From contig NZ_JAUOEO010000002.1 of NCBI RefSeq assembly GCF_030540825.1, positions 62,001 through 126,000 of the forward strand: DNA of 64,000 nucleotides. The letters are read 5' to 3'. The notes beneath the pieces are model-generated. The model did not search any database, had not been told where the DNA came from, and was given only the letters and a program-made list of their open reading frames with translations. The number at the start of each line of letters is the position of its first letter. Position 1 is the first letter of the stretch. The stretch comes from Flavivirga spongiicola. GTDB lineage: Bacteria; Bacteroidota; Bacteroidia; Flavobacteriales; Flavobacteriaceae. Shown in pieces: positions 53,075-63,164 of the stretch. A program made the translations under genes and the position numbers.

Positions 53075-56000
53075 ATGAAAAAATCATTGTTATATTCTCT
53101 TATCATTTTTTCAATAGTCTCTTGTAAAAATGATTCAGAAGCACCCGTTGAAAAGAAGGAGGAAATGAATCTTTCTCAAGAATTATTTAGTGTATTATCT
53201 CCAGAAGAAACAGGAATTTCATTTTTAAATGACCTCAAAGAGAATATGAATAACAATGGTTTGTATTATGAGTATTATTATAATGGGGGAGGTGTAGCGG
53301 TAGCAGATTTTAATAATGATGGACTTATAGATATTTATTTTGTGCATTCTACACAGAGTAATGCTTTATATCTTAATACTGGTAACATGAAATTTAAAAA
53401 TGTATCAAGAACATCTAACGCAGGAGGTGGGTATGGTTTCGGAACGGGTGTTACTCTAGTAGATATAAACAATGATGGCTTGATGGATATTTATTATGCT
53501 AAGTCAGGAAAAATTAAAGACCCAAATAAACGTAAAAATGAATTATTAGTAAATAAGGGGTGGAATGCTAGTGGGATACCTGTTTTTGAAAATCAGGCTC
53601 AAAAATATGGATTAGACATTCCAGATTTTACTACCCAAGCTACCTTTTTTGATTATGACAAAGATGGAGATTTAGATATGTTTTTGTTAAACCATGGTAT
53701 AGAAGCTTATGATGAAAACAATTTAAAAAATTTACTCAAACAAAAATCGAAACATAGAGGAAATAGATTATATAAAAATGATAATGGGAAATTTGTAGAT
53801 GTTTCTAAGCAGGCCAAAATAATAAACAACATGATTGGTTATGGTTTAGGGGTGTCTATTGCAGATTTAAATAATGATAATTGGCCAGACATTTATGTTG
53901 GCAATGATTTCTCTGAAAAAGATTTTTTATACATAAATAACAAAAATGGCACCTTTCGAGAATCTTCGTTAGAGGCCTTGGGCCACATGTCTAACTTTTC
54001 TATGGGAAATGATATTGCCGATATTAATAATGATGGCTATTTGGATATCATGGCTGTAGATATGATGGCAGAAGATAATTTTTCTCAAAAAACAAGTATG
54101 AGTGGTATGCGACCTGAAAAGTTTTATAAAAATACAAGTTTAGGGCTACATCATCAATACATGTATAATACTTTACAACTTAATAATGGTGTAAATAAAG
54201 AAACAAATATACCTATGTTTTCAGATATAGCTCAAATTTCAGGAGTTTCTAGTACGGACTGGAGTTGGGCACCACTATTTTTTGATATGAATAATGATGG
54301 ACATAAAGATCTATTTATATCTAATGGTATTAAAGGAGATTTTAGAAATAATGATTTTGTAAATTATAGAAAAACGAAGCAAGCTGAGGTTATTAAGAAG
54401 CAAAGGGTCGATTCTAAAAGTTATATTAATGATATTCTTTCTAAAATGCCGAGTAGAAAAAAAGAGAACTATTTTTATGTAAATAATGGTGACCTTACTT
54501 TTAAAAAGGAAACTATTAAGCAAAGTGCAACAAATTCTAATGGTGCTGCTTATGCTGATTTTGATAACGACGGAGATATAGATATTGTGGTTAATAATTC
54601 AGCAGGCATTTCTTATATCTATAAAAACAATACGACAGCAAATAATTATATAAAACTAAAACTAAAAGGACCAAAAACTAATGTAAATGCCATAGGAGCC
54701 AGAGTAGAATTATATTCTAAATCTGCTAACCAGACTATTGAAAATCATTATACCAGAGGTTTTCAATCTGCCATGGCAGATGCCATTCACTTTGGTTTAA
54801 ACCGAGATAAAATAATTGATAGTATTAAGGTTGTTTGGAATGATCATACAAGTCACATGGTTAAAAATATTAAGCCTAATCAAACCATAACAATTTCACA
54901 TCAAGATGAAAATACTTCCCCAAATAATACCGTAGAGCCTTATGAAGGTTTGTTTACAGATATCACTAATCAATCAGGAGTAAATTTTAGGCATAAAGAA
55001 AATAATTTTGATGATTTTAAAAACGAAACATTATTACCACATCGCATGTCTCAATTGGGGCCTGCTCTTGCTGTGGCTGATATAAACGGAGATGGTTTAG
55101 AAGATTTTTTTATAGGGGGCGCTAAAGGGTATTCAAGTGCTTTGTATTTGCAAAATGCATCAGGTAAATTCTCAAAAAGTAGTAAAACATTTATTTCAGA
55201 TAAGAACTATGAAGATGTAGGCGCTGTATTTTTTGATGCTGATAATGATGGAGATCAGGACCTATATGTTATTAGCGGCGGTAGTGAAAATGAACCAAAT
55301 AATAATTATTATGCTGATAGATTATACGAAAATAAAGGTTCGGGGAATTTTATAAAAAATACAAAAGCCTTACCAAAAATAACATCAAGTGGTTTGCGAG
55401 TATCTCCTGCAGATTTTGATAATGATGGTGATATAGACCTCTTTATAGGAGGGAGAGTAACCCCCGGTTTTTATGGACGCCCAACTAAAAGCTATTTACT
55501 TGAAAATACATCTTCCAACGGTTCTATAAGTTTTAATGATGTTACTAAAACCATAATCCCTGAGATGTTAGAGCATACAATGATTACAGCTTCTGTTTGG
55601 ACAGATATGGATAAAGATGGGAATAGTGATTTACTAATTGCTAACGAATGGGGTTCCATAGAATTGTATATAAACGAGTCTGGGATTTTTAAAAATAAAT
55701 CAAAAGCTTACGGTTTGTCTGAGCATATTGGTTGGTGGAGTTCTATTGAAGTAAACGATATTGATGATGATGGTGATTTGGATATAATTGCAGGAAATCT
55801 AGGTTTAAATTATAAATACAAAGCGACTTTTTATAAACCTTTTTATATGTATATCAATGATTTTGATGAAAATAACACAGACGATATTGTTTTAGGTTAT
55901 AGTCAGGGAAATACAGTTTTTCCTGTAAGAGGGCGGGAATGTACTTCTGGACAAATGCCCTTTGTTAAAGAGAAGTTTAAAACATATAATGGTTTTGGTT

Positions 56001-56428
56001 CAGCTAGTATTAATGATATTTATGGCGACAAACTGAATGAAGGAATCGTATACAAAGCGACCTATTTTGCCTCAGCAATATTAAAAAATAAAAAGGGCAT
56101 ATTTCAATTTGAACCTTTTGAAAACAAAGCCCAATTATCTTCAGTAAATAAAATACTTATTGATGATTTTAATAAGGATGAGACAAAGGATATTCTTTTA
56201 TTAGGAAATCTTTACGGTTCAGAAGTAGAAACACCACGAAATGATGCTAATTATGGTACTTTGCTTATAGGAAATAGTCTTAATGATTATAAGATTCTTG
56301 CTAATTCTAAAACAAATTTATGGGCTAATGGTGATATAAAAGACGCAGCTTTTATAACTATTGGGAATACAAAAGCCATTTTATTAGCAAGAAATAATGA
56401 CAAACTTTCAATAATTAAAATACATTAA
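53075..56428 (+). CDS. VCBS/FG-GAP repeat lipoprotein with ASPIC/UnbV-like domain
   Basis: 1117 residues, lipobox FSIVSC near residue 17. Many calcium-type loops of the form DxNxDGxxD recur throughout (DFNNDGLIDIYF, DINNDGLMDIYY, DFDNDGDIDIVV, DADNDGDQDLYV, DFNKDETKDILL), which indicates a beta propeller. In the middle (about 515-620) an ASPIC/UnbV-type segment reads KLKLKGPKTNVNAIGARVEL and HFGLNRDKIIDSIKVVWNDH. Such proteins are common partners of SusCD pairs in marine flavobacteria and are thought to bind ligand at the surface. Probably the last gene of this locus. Confidence 0.92.
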   Translation: MKKSLLYSLIIFSIVSCKNDSEAPVEKKEEMNLSQELFSVLSPEETGISFLNDLKENMNNNGLYYEYYYNGGGVAVADFNNDGLIDIYFVHSTQSNALYLNTGNMKFKNVSRTSNAGGGYGFGTGVTLVDINNDGLMDIYYAKSGKIKDPNKRKNELLVNKGWNASGIPVFENQAQKYGLDIPDFTTQATFFDYDKDGDLDMFLLNHGIEAYDENNLKNLLKQKSKHRGNRLYKNDNGKFVDVSKQAKIINNMIGYGLGVSIADLNNDNWPDIYVGNDFSEKDFLYINNKNGTFRESSLEALGHMSNFSMGNDIADINNDGYLDIMAVDMMAEDNFSQKTSMSGMRPEKFYKNTSLGLHHQYMYNTLQLNNGVNKETNIPMFSDIAQISGVSSTDWSWAPLFFDMNNDGHKDLFISNGIKGDFRNNDFVNYRKTKQAEVIKKQRVDSKSYINDILSKMPSRKKENYFYVNNGDLTFKKETIKQSATNSNGAAYADFDNDGDIDIVVNNSAGISYIYKNNTTANNYIKLKLKGPKTNVNAIGARVELYSKSANQTIENHYTRGFQSAMADAIHFGLNRDKIIDSIKVVWNDHTSHMVKNIKPNQTITISHQDENTSPNNTVEPYEGLFTDITNQSGVNFRHKENNFDDFKNETLLPHRMSQLGPALAVADINGDGLEDFFIGGAKGYSSALYLQNASGKFSKSSKTFISDKNYEDVGAVFFDADNDGDQDLYVISGGSENEPNNNYYADRLYENKGSGNFIKNTKALPKITSSGLRVSPADFDNDGDIDLFIGGRVTPGFYGRPTKSYLLENTSSNGSISFNDVTKTIIPEMLEHTMITASVWTDMDKDGNSDLLIANEWGSIELYINESGIFKNKSKAYGLSEHIGWWSSIEVNDIDDDGDLDIIAGNLGLNYKYKATFYKPFYMYINDFDENNTDDIVLGYSQGNTVFPVRGRECTSGQMPFVKEKFKTYNGFGSASINDIYGDKLNEGIVYKATYFASAILKNKKGIFQFEPFENKAQLSSVNKILIDDFNKDETKDILLLGNLYGSEVETPRNDANYGTLLIGNSLNDYKILANSKTNLWANGDIKDAAFITIGNTKAILLARNNDKLSIIKIH

Positions 56429-56458
56429 AGTTGCCCTAAAAAGAGAACTTTAATGTAT
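56420..56458. terminator. Hairpin at the end of the VCBS gene
   Basis: Perfect 13-bp stem ATACATTAAAGTT/AACTTTAATGTAT (56420-56432 with 56446-56458) around a 13-base loop. It includes the stop codon of the VCBS gene and lies before the convergent M42 peptidase stop. No strong T-run, so a moderate terminator or mRNA-end structure. Confidence 0.5.
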
Positions 56459-56476
56459 TCATGGATAAAATGTATT

Positions 56477-57565
56477 TTATTCAAAATAACTAAACGTTTC
56501 ACCGTCTTTTATATTAAGCAGTGTTTCATAAATTAGTTTAATAACATTTTCTACATCATCTTTATGTACCATTTCTACTGTGGTATGCATATAACGGAGT
56601 GGAAGTGAAATTAATGCAGAAGCTACACCACCATTGCTATAAGCAAAAGCATCTGTGTCTGTTCCTGTTGCACGAGATAGGGCAGAGCGTTGAAAAGGGA
56701 TTTTCTTATCCTCTGCAGTTTCAGTAATTAAATCACGTAGTTTTTGCTGTACTGCAGGTGCATAAGCTATAACAGGGCCTTTACCAATTTCAAGATGTCC
56801 TTCTTTTTTTCTTTCTATCATGGGGGTCGTCGTATCGTGAGTGACATCGGTAACAATCGCCACATTTGGTTTAATGGTGTGTGTAATCATTTCTGCGCCA
56901 CGTAAGCCTATTTCTTCTTGTACCGAATTTGTAATATAGAGGCCAAAGGGAAGTTCTTTTTTATTCTCTTTTAATAAACGTGCTACTTCGGCAATCATGA
57001 AACCACCCATACGGTTATCTAAAGCACGACAAACAAATTTATCATCATTTAAAATATGAAATTCATCAGGGTAGGTGATAACACATCCCACATGAATTCC
57101 CATTTTCTCGACTTCTTCTTTGTCTTTTGCACCAACATCAATAGTAATATTATCTGGTTTTGGAGCTTCTTCTTTGGCTTTATTACGTGTATGGATAGCA
57201 GGCCATCCAAAAACACCTTTTATAATACCCTTTTTTGTATGTACATTAACTATTTTACTTGGTGCAATTTGATGATCGCTACCACCATTTCTAATTACAT
57301 AAATTAATCCGTTGTCCGAAATATAGTTTACATACCATGAAATTTCATCGGCATGTCCTTCAATAACTACTTTATATTTTGCTTTAGGATTTATAACGCC
57401 AACGGCAGTACCATAAGTATCCGTTATAAATTCATCTACATACGGTTTTAAATAATCCATCCACAATTTTTGCCCGGTCCACTCATAACCTGTAGGAGCT
57501 GCATTGTTTAGGTATTTTTCTAAAAAGTCCATAGACTTCCCATTTAGAATGCTTTTCTTCGTCAT
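56477..57565 (-). CDS. M42-family metallopeptidase
   Basis: 362 residues. Cytoplasmic di-zinc aminopeptidase of the PepA/FrvX/CelM group. Metal and catalytic residues lie in VIEGHADEISWYV, VCRALDNRMGGFM, SVQEEIGLRGAEM and IVTDVTHDTTTP, with the final histidine in RYMHTTVEMVHKDDV. It would degrade peptides by removing N-terminal residues and assembles into large complexes in other species. The gene is divergent from the DUF4294 gene. Confidence 0.95.
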   Translation of the reverse strand: MTKKSILNGKSMDFLEKYLNNAAPTGYEWTGQKLWMDYLKPYVDEFITDTYGTAVGVINPKAKYKVVIEGHADEISWYVNYISDNGLIYVIRNGGSDHQIAPSKIVNVHTKKGIIKGVFGWPAIHTRNKAKEEAPKPDNITIDVGAKDKEEVEKMGIHVGCVITYPDEFHILNDDKFVCRALDNRMGGFMIAEVARLLKENKKELPFGLYITNSVQEEIGLRGAEMITHTIKPNVAIVTDVTHDTTTPMIERKKEGHLEIGKGPVIAYAPAVQQKLRDLITETAEDKKIPFQRSALSRATGTDTDAFAYSNGGVASALISLPLRYMHTTVEMVHKDDVENVIKLIYETLLNIKDGETFSYFE

Positions 57566-57633
57566 TTATAAAAAAATTTGCACTAAAATAGTAATATAAA
57601 TAGAAAAAAAATGTTTTAAACGGTGTAAATTAG

Positions 57634-57641
57634 TAAATTTG
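57634..57641 (+). promoter_or_regulatory. Candidate -7 box of the DUF4294 gene
   Basis: TAAATTTG fits TAnnTTTG exactly, 24 bases before ATG 57666. It overlaps a TTG that otherwise opens the frame, which supports the later ATG as the true start. No clear -33 TTG. Confidence 0.45.
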
Positions 57642-57665
57642 AAATATCGAAGCTCCGGTATATTG

Positions 57666-58340
57666 ATGAACTGTTTTAAATATTTATTCTTAGTATTCCC
57701 AATTTTACTCTTTGCACAGGAGGATCATGTTGTACAAGATTCTCTGGCTGTTAAGTATCTTATCATTGAAGGCGATTCTATTCCAAGAACATCTATCGAC
57801 TTAAAAGAGGTGAGGCTTTTACATAAGCTTAGTTTTGATACTAAAAAAGAACGTATTGGATATTTAATTCTTAGAAGGAAAACAATGAAAGTATATCCAT
57901 ATGCAAAAATGGCTGCTGAACGTTTAGATTCTATGAATAAACATTTGGTAACACTTAAAAGAAATCGTGAAAAAAAACGGTATACTAAGCGTATTCAAAA
58001 ATATATAGAAGGTGAGTTTTCTGAGGAATTAAAAAAACTGACTCGTACTGAGGGACAAATACTGATTAAATTAATTCACAGGCAAACAGGTACTACAGCA
58101 TTCAATTTAATAAAGGAACTGCGTAGTGGTTGGCGGGCATTTTGGTATAATACTACCGCGAGCATGTTCGATATTTCATTAAAGAGGGAATTTGACCCTG
58201 TACATGTAAAAGAAGATTATTTAATTGAAGATATCTTACTACGCAACTTTCAAAATGGTCGTTTAGAACGTCAAAAATCTGCTATTGAATTTGATTTTTA
58301 TGACTTAACCGATAAATGGTTGCCTGTTAAGGATCCATAA
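57666..58340 (+). CDS. DUF4294-containing exported protein
   Basis: 224 residues from ATG 57666, which gives a clean signal peptide (MNCFKYLFLVFPILLFAQ); the longer frame to 57639 uses TTG and lacks this. The DUF4294 part is helical and basic: RRKTMKVYPYAKMAAERLDS, GQILIKLIHRQTGTTAFNLI and GWRAFWYNTTASMFDISLKR. The function of this Bacteroidota family is unknown. The next gene starts 4 bases after the stop. Confidence 0.88.
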   Translation: MNCFKYLFLVFPILLFAQEDHVVQDSLAVKYLIIEGDSIPRTSIDLKEVRLLHKLSFDTKKERIGYLILRRKTMKVYPYAKMAAERLDSMNKHLVTLKRNREKKRYTKRIQKYIEGEFSEELKKLTRTEGQILIKLIHRQTGTTAFNLIKELRSGWRAFWYNTTASMFDISLKREFDPVHVKEDYLIEDILLRNFQNGRLERQKSAIEFDFYDLTDKWLPVKDP

Positions 58341-58344
58341 ATTA

Positions 58345-58971
58345 ATGCGTATTCAAACTCTTTTTGAAGAAAAACTAAATGCTGCCACGCATGCTGTAGG
58401 CGTATTATTTGGTATTGTAGCATTAATACTTCTAATTGTTTTTGATAACCAAAAAACCAATTGGAGCCTCTTTAGTATTATCGTTTATGGTATTTCAATT
58501 ATTATATTATTCTCTGCATCTACACTATATCATGCTGTAAAAAAAAAGCGTCGAAAGCATTATTTTAGAATTATAGACCATATTAGTATCTACTTACTTA
58601 TTGCAGGTACATATACCCCCGTTTTATTAATTGCGCTACATAAGAGTTTTGGATGGGAGCTCTTTTGGATTGTTTGGGGGATTGCAGCGTTTGGGATTGT
58701 TTTAAAATTGTTTTTTACAGGACGTTTCGAGGTTTTTTCTACAGGTCTTTATTTGATAATGGGATGGCTTATTATATTCGATTTTCCAAATTTGTCTGAT
58801 AATATAGGTAGTGACGGTGTATTATTCCTGTTTTTAGGGGGACTATCCTATACGGTTGGGATTGTTTTCTATGCGATTCAAAAAATACCATTCAATCATG
58901 TTATTTGGCACCTATTTGTTTTAGCAGGTGCTGTTTTTCATTTTTTTATGATCTACTTTTATGTGATTTAG
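58345..58971 (+). CDS. Hemolysin III/PAQR-family membrane protein
   Basis: 208 residues with seven membrane helices. Family marks are EEKLNAATHAVGVLFGIVAL, SASTLYHAVKKKRRKHYFRI, DHISIYLLIAGTYTPV and VIWHLFVLAGAVFHFFMIYF, with the conserved histidines that bind zinc in PAQR proteins. Role in membrane lipid homeostasis is a family inference. Cotranscribed with the DUF4294 gene. Confidence 0.94.
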   Translation: MRIQTLFEEKLNAATHAVGVLFGIVALILLIVFDNQKTNWSLFSIIVYGISIIILFSASTLYHAVKKKRRKHYFRIIDHISIYLLIAGTYTPVLLIALHKSFGWELFWIVWGIAAFGIVLKLFFTGRFEVFSTGLYLIMGWLIIFDFPNLSDNIGSDGVLFLFLGGLSYTVGIVFYAIQKIPFNHVIWHLFVLAGAVFHFFMIYFYVI

Positions 58972-59008
58972 TCGAACTTGGGTAGCAGTATTCAGCTGTA
59001 GTAAGCAG

Positions 59009-59764
59009 TTATTTGCTTTTTATAATTTTGAAAGCGCGTTTATTTTTATTTTGCTCCACATTTATAATATACATACCTACAGATAGCGCATTGCCATTTA
59101 TTGGTAACTCATAAATTTCGGTGTCTTCAATAATAGTTATACTGCCATAGTTTATAGGTCTTCCTAGCATATCATATAATGTATAATTTATGGGATTAGT
59201 TTGATCAATAGATGCAATTCTAAGGCTTATCTTATTAACAAAAGGATTAGGGTATGCTAAGGCGTTAAATCCGTTTTCTTCAGCAATGAGATCGAAAGGA
59301 TCTGTAATATTGATTTTCATTTCACTTAATGCATAACAATCTCCTCCAAAATTGGAAGTGGGGGTAATGAGTACATATCGCGCTTTAGTCGTATCAAAGT
59401 CAGGACCTTCGCTGCCTTCATAAGTAGATAAACCAGACCCTTGTTCCATTTTAAAAGCCCCTAAATTTGTCCACGTAACACCATCTAATGAATAATCTAG
59501 ATTATAATCATCGATCCCGTAATTAAGATTCTTTGGCTCGTTAGCATTCCAGAATTTAGATTCTTTTAATTCGTACTCATATCCAAAATCATACATAATC
59601 CAATGTGTTTGTCCGTATATTGAATTTGGATTTTGCGATTTTTCACAAGATACCCAACCGTCAAACCAGCTTGTGCTATGCCTGTCCTGATGGCATTGTG
59701 CGCTTATTGTTGGTGAAATAAGTATAAAAATAATTAGTATGTGTATGTATTGTTTTTTCATCAT
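59009..59764 (-). CDS. T9SS-secreted protein with discoidin-like domain
   Basis: 251 residues. Signal peptide ending SPTISAQ, then a galactose-binding/F5-8-type-like region (HWIMYDFGYEYELKESKFWN, LDYSLDGVTWTNLGAF, KARYVLITPTSNFGGDCYAL). A C-terminal sorting domain follows (ALAYPNPFVNKISLRI...VGMYIINVEQ). It should be exported by type IX secretion and may bind surface glycans. The ATG overlaps the stop of the DUF1501 gene (ATGA), so it is translated together with it. Confidence 0.88.
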   Translation of the reverse strand: MMKKQYIHILIIFILISPTISAQCHQDRHSTSWFDGWVSCEKSQNPNSIYGQTHWIMYDFGYEYELKESKFWNANEPKNLNYGIDDYNLDYSLDGVTWTNLGAFKMEQGSGLSTYEGSEGPDFDTTKARYVLITPTSNFGGDCYALSEMKINITDPFDLIAEENGFNALAYPNPFVNKISLRIASIDQTNPINYTLYDMLGRPINYGSITIIEDTEIYELPINGNALSVGMYIINVEQNKNKRAFKIIKSK

Positions 59765-61179
59765 ATCATGTTCATAAAGCCAATTGGAGGCGTACCGGAG
59801 TTAGTATCGTAAAAATTAGATAAGTTTGGGAAAATAGTTGTAAGATCTGAAGGAGAAACTCCGAACCACAATGCTAATTCTGCCATATAGAGATCTGCCG
59901 GAGTTGTTGGTATCATAACCCCACTTTTTCGAAGATCAACATCACTGCCTAATGCTAAAACGGGATAATCTCCATATATTTCTTTTCCTTGTACAGCACC
60001 GCCCATCATAAAAGCATTACCTCCCCAGGCATGATCTGTTCCATTTCCATTTGATGTAAGCGTTCTTGCAAAATCTGAGATACTAAATAATGTTACACAA
60101 TCATTAGCATTTAATTCAGTCATAACACTATTAAAATATTTTAATGCGGCATCTACTTCAGCTAACCTATTTGCTTGATTTACCAGTAATTCATCATGAT
60201 GGTCCCAACCGCCAGCATCAACAAAAAATGTTTGTCTGGAAAAGCCTAAAAGGTCTCTGCTTGCAATGGTTTTTGCAACCATTCTTAATTTCTCTGCTAA
60301 ATTGTTATCCTCAGGAATTATGGTGCTAAATTCAGGAACTCCATCTACAGCTTCCTGAAACTGTATACTAGAATCATTAGAAGATTTTATAGTGTTTTTA
60401 TAGGTGTTTTTAAAAATATCTTGATAATCCCGCTCTAACATAGAATTTAAAGCTTGCGTTTTTAGTTGATCGAAACCGTTTTCTCTTCCATAACCATTAA
60501 TTCCAATACTTCCACTAGTTCTTATGGCATAAGGTATTATTTCATCACCTCTTTGAAATGTATTGCTTCCTCCTAATGACACATTCATTGATATATTTTC
60601 ATTGGAGTTCATGGATTGCACTAAATCCGCAATTCGACCACCCCATCCTATATTAGTTCTTTCATGAGGTCTTCCTGTTTGCCACTGTTGAGTTTGATCT
60701 GAATGAGAAAATAAACCTAAAGGGGTTGTAACAACCTTGTCCTTAATATCTAATTTCGTTGAAGGTTCTATAAGGGTTCCTACGTTAGAAAGAAATGCCA
60801 GATTATTATTATCGAATAATTGCTGCATATTTGGCATTGATGGATGGAGGCCAAAAGCTCTGCCATCTGATGTATTTGGATTGATTGGTAGGATTTGATT
60901 TTGTGGTATGGCTAAGTTTGATCGGGTAGTGGTATATTCACTATACTCATTATTTCCTCTTGGAATGAGCATGTTAAAAGAATCGTTACCACCACCTAGG
61001 TTTAAACAAACCAAAGCTTTATAATCGCCGCCTACAGAAATAACAGATGAATTATTCATAGCCGTAGCGGCCATGGCTTTTAAATTAATTAATGATGAAA
61101 ACATGGTTGTGTAACCAAGTGCAGCACATGATTGTCCTAAAAATTTTCGTCTTGATATATTGTTTTTATGTTTTGCCAT
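59761..61179 (-). CDS. DUF1501 protein with twin-arginine signal
   Basis: 472 residues. The N-terminus has a Tat-type motif SRRKFLGQSCAALGY, so it is probably exported folded. The DUF1501 domain has CLNLGGGNDSFNMLIPRGNN, SHSDQTQQWQTGRP, TFFVDAGGWDHHDELL and DHAWGGNAFMMGGAV, related to alkaline-phosphatase/sulfatase-like folds. It follows the DUF1800 gene by 5 bases; the two families regularly occur together, which suggests a joint but unknown function. Confidence 0.92.
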   Translation of the reverse strand: MAKHKNNISRRKFLGQSCAALGYTTMFSSLINLKAMAATAMNNSSVISVGGDYKALVCLNLGGGNDSFNMLIPRGNNEYSEYTTTRSNLAIPQNQILPINPNTSDGRAFGLHPSMPNMQQLFDNNNLAFLSNVGTLIEPSTKLDIKDKVVTTPLGLFSHSDQTQQWQTGRPHERTNIGWGGRIADLVQSMNSNENISMNVSLGGSNTFQRGDEIIPYAIRTSGSIGINGYGRENGFDQLKTQALNSMLERDYQDIFKNTYKNTIKSSNDSSIQFQEAVDGVPEFSTIIPEDNNLAEKLRMVAKTIASRDLLGFSRQTFFVDAGGWDHHDELLVNQANRLAEVDAALKYFNSVMTELNANDCVTLFSISDFARTLTSNGNGTDHAWGGNAFMMGGAVQGKEIYGDYPVLALGSDVDLRKSGVMIPTTPADLYMAELALWFGVSPSDLTTIFPNLSNFYDTNSGTPPIGFMNMI

Positions 61180-61184
61180 TTGTG

Positions 61185-62987
61185 TTATTTTAGTATAACA
61201 TAATCCGGGCTTGTTAAAATTAAAAACAGTCCCATTCTTACTCGGTTATGCATATAATCGGTATTTTCATTTTGCCCTTTTATAGGTTCAATGGCGTCGA
61301 CTATTATTCGTTTCGTTTCATCAGAAAGTTGTCCACGAGTAAATAGTTTATCCAACATATTTACAAGTACCTCTCCGTCTTGTGCATAATACTTCAATTT
61401 TTCAAAATCTAAAGGCGTGTCTTTAAGACCTAAATTCCGGGTTTGTAGTATTGAGCGATTCGTATTTGTCCAAGAGTTTACTTCGTTTAGATAAGCTAAA
61501 CTTGAGGCAGAAGTATGTATTTCGAATTCCGGACCTTTTAAATTTGCATTTGTAAATTCAGAGTTGGGAACATATTCTGGTAAATAAAAATTGAAAACAC
61601 TTGGAGACCCCAGTGGTAATTGACCAGTAGATCTAAAAAAACTTCTTCCTAAATTCCAGTTTAGACCATTTTTGTTATCCAAATCTATTTGCCTGATTAC
61701 ATTAAAATATCTAATCATTGGTGCAATCAATTTGCCATTACTAGGATCGTCAACCCAACTACAACTCCTTGCTTCTTCATCTAATAAAATAGCTTTAATG
61801 ACAGCCTTCATATCACCTCTAACGCCATTGTAATTGTTAAAAACACTACTAATTCTTGATATATAAGCAGATGATGGATTAGATTTTACAAGTTGTTGAA
61901 TTAATCGTAAAGCAATAAAAGGCCCTGTATTTTTATGATTAAATAGGTTATCTACAGCATCTTCAATGTCTTTCATTCCAGATTGTCCGCTAGGAACTAT
62001 TTGCCCATTTAATAACTTCTTCTCTCCGGGTTCATGCCATTCGTCATACATAACCATAGGGATGTTTTTTCTGGCATATTGAAAACCAGCTCCAAAATCT
62101 GCAACCACATCATATTCATTTTGCTCAACTTCTGCAGTCCCAAGCCCAGTAAATATTTTGGCGAATTCTTTTATATTGTCATTGTCGTAAGTTGGAATTC
62201 TATCACCATTTCCATCCAGCTCATAGCTACCATCCGGATTAAGTTCGTATAACCCAATTGTGAATAATTGCATAATTTCTCTTGCAAAATTCTCGTCCGG
62301 ATGAATGTTTCTATCTACATCACTTTTTGGGTTGTTGTAATGGCTCAAGTACCCTCCCATCATTGGATGTAAAGTGACTTCTAATAGTAGGTCTCTAAAA
62401 TTTCCAAAGGCGTTATCTTTTAAAACATCATAATAGTCTCCCAATCCTACACCGTAGTCATTCAGATTAGAATCCCATGAAATTACGAGTATTTCACTTA
62501 ATGCTAAAGCTATTCTTTGTCTTAATAAATCATTATTTCCAATATTAGATTGCCACCATGCGTAATTAAAATGATGATCATCTGGACCATTGTAATCTTT
62601 ATGATTGCCACCATTGGCAATAAAAATGACAAGTGCCTGATTATAAATATCAGTGGTCATTTGTCCCATGGATGGACTATTAATGTCAAATTGAGAATCA
62701 ATCCAGTCTTCAAACGGATTTTTTGCAACAGATTTAATATAATCTAAATTAGTTCCAAAAGTTGCTTGTGCTAAGAATCTGGATGTTTCTAATAAGCGTG
62801 CATCTAAACCATGACCGTTAACGGTATTGACGCCGTTGGCAGTTTCTCTCCAATTTGTACGACTTTGTTCGCTGCTGGAAGTTACGGTAATGCCGTTACT
62901 ATGTCCTGCACCCAAATAGTTTGAATATTGTTGAGAAAAAAAGTAATATGGAAAGCATAGAAAAAAGAAAAGTAAGTGTTTTTTCAT
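61185..62987 (-). CDS. DUF1800 exported protein
   Basis: 600 residues with a signal peptide (FFFLCFPYYFFSQQ). DUF1800 landmarks are LLETSRFLAQATFGTNLDYI, NIGNNDLLRQRIALALSEIL, NPDENFAREIMQLFTIGLYE-like (visible as HPDENFAREIMQLFTIGLYE), FTGLGTAEVEQ and GLFLILTSPDYVIL. First gene of the DUF1800-DUF1501-T9SS operon. The biochemical role is not established. Confidence 0.92.
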   Translation of the reverse strand: MKKHLLFFFLCFPYYFFSQQYSNYLGAGHSNGITVTSSSEQSRTNWRETANGVNTVNGHGLDARLLETSRFLAQATFGTNLDYIKSVAKNPFEDWIDSQFDINSPSMGQMTTDIYNQALVIFIANGGNHKDYNGPDDHHFNYAWWQSNIGNNDLLRQRIALALSEILVISWDSNLNDYGVGLGDYYDVLKDNAFGNFRDLLLEVTLHPMMGGYLSHYNNPKSDVDRNIHPDENFAREIMQLFTIGLYELNPDGSYELDGNGDRIPTYDNDNIKEFAKIFTGLGTAEVEQNEYDVVADFGAGFQYARKNIPMVMYDEWHEPGEKKLLNGQIVPSGQSGMKDIEDAVDNLFNHKNTGPFIALRLIQQLVKSNPSSAYISRISSVFNNYNGVRGDMKAVIKAILLDEEARSCSWVDDPSNGKLIAPMIRYFNVIRQIDLDNKNGLNWNLGRSFFRSTGQLPLGSPSVFNFYLPEYVPNSEFTNANLKGPEFEIHTSASSLAYLNEVNSWTNTNRSILQTRNLGLKDTPLDFEKLKYYAQDGEVLVNMLDKLFTRGQLSDETKRIIVDAIEPIKGQNENTDYMHNRVRMGLFLILTSPDYVILK

Positions 62988-63164
62988 ATTGGAGGCTGGT
63001 GTTTTATTTTTAGTTACGTTAATTTTTAAAAATTAGACTTTAAATATATTCAAATAGATAGATAAAATACTTTATTTTTCGATGAACGGTGTTTTTAAAG
63101 CGTATCGAAATGCTATTATCTCATCTTTTATTGTTTAATTTGAATTACTAATTCAAAGATTTAT

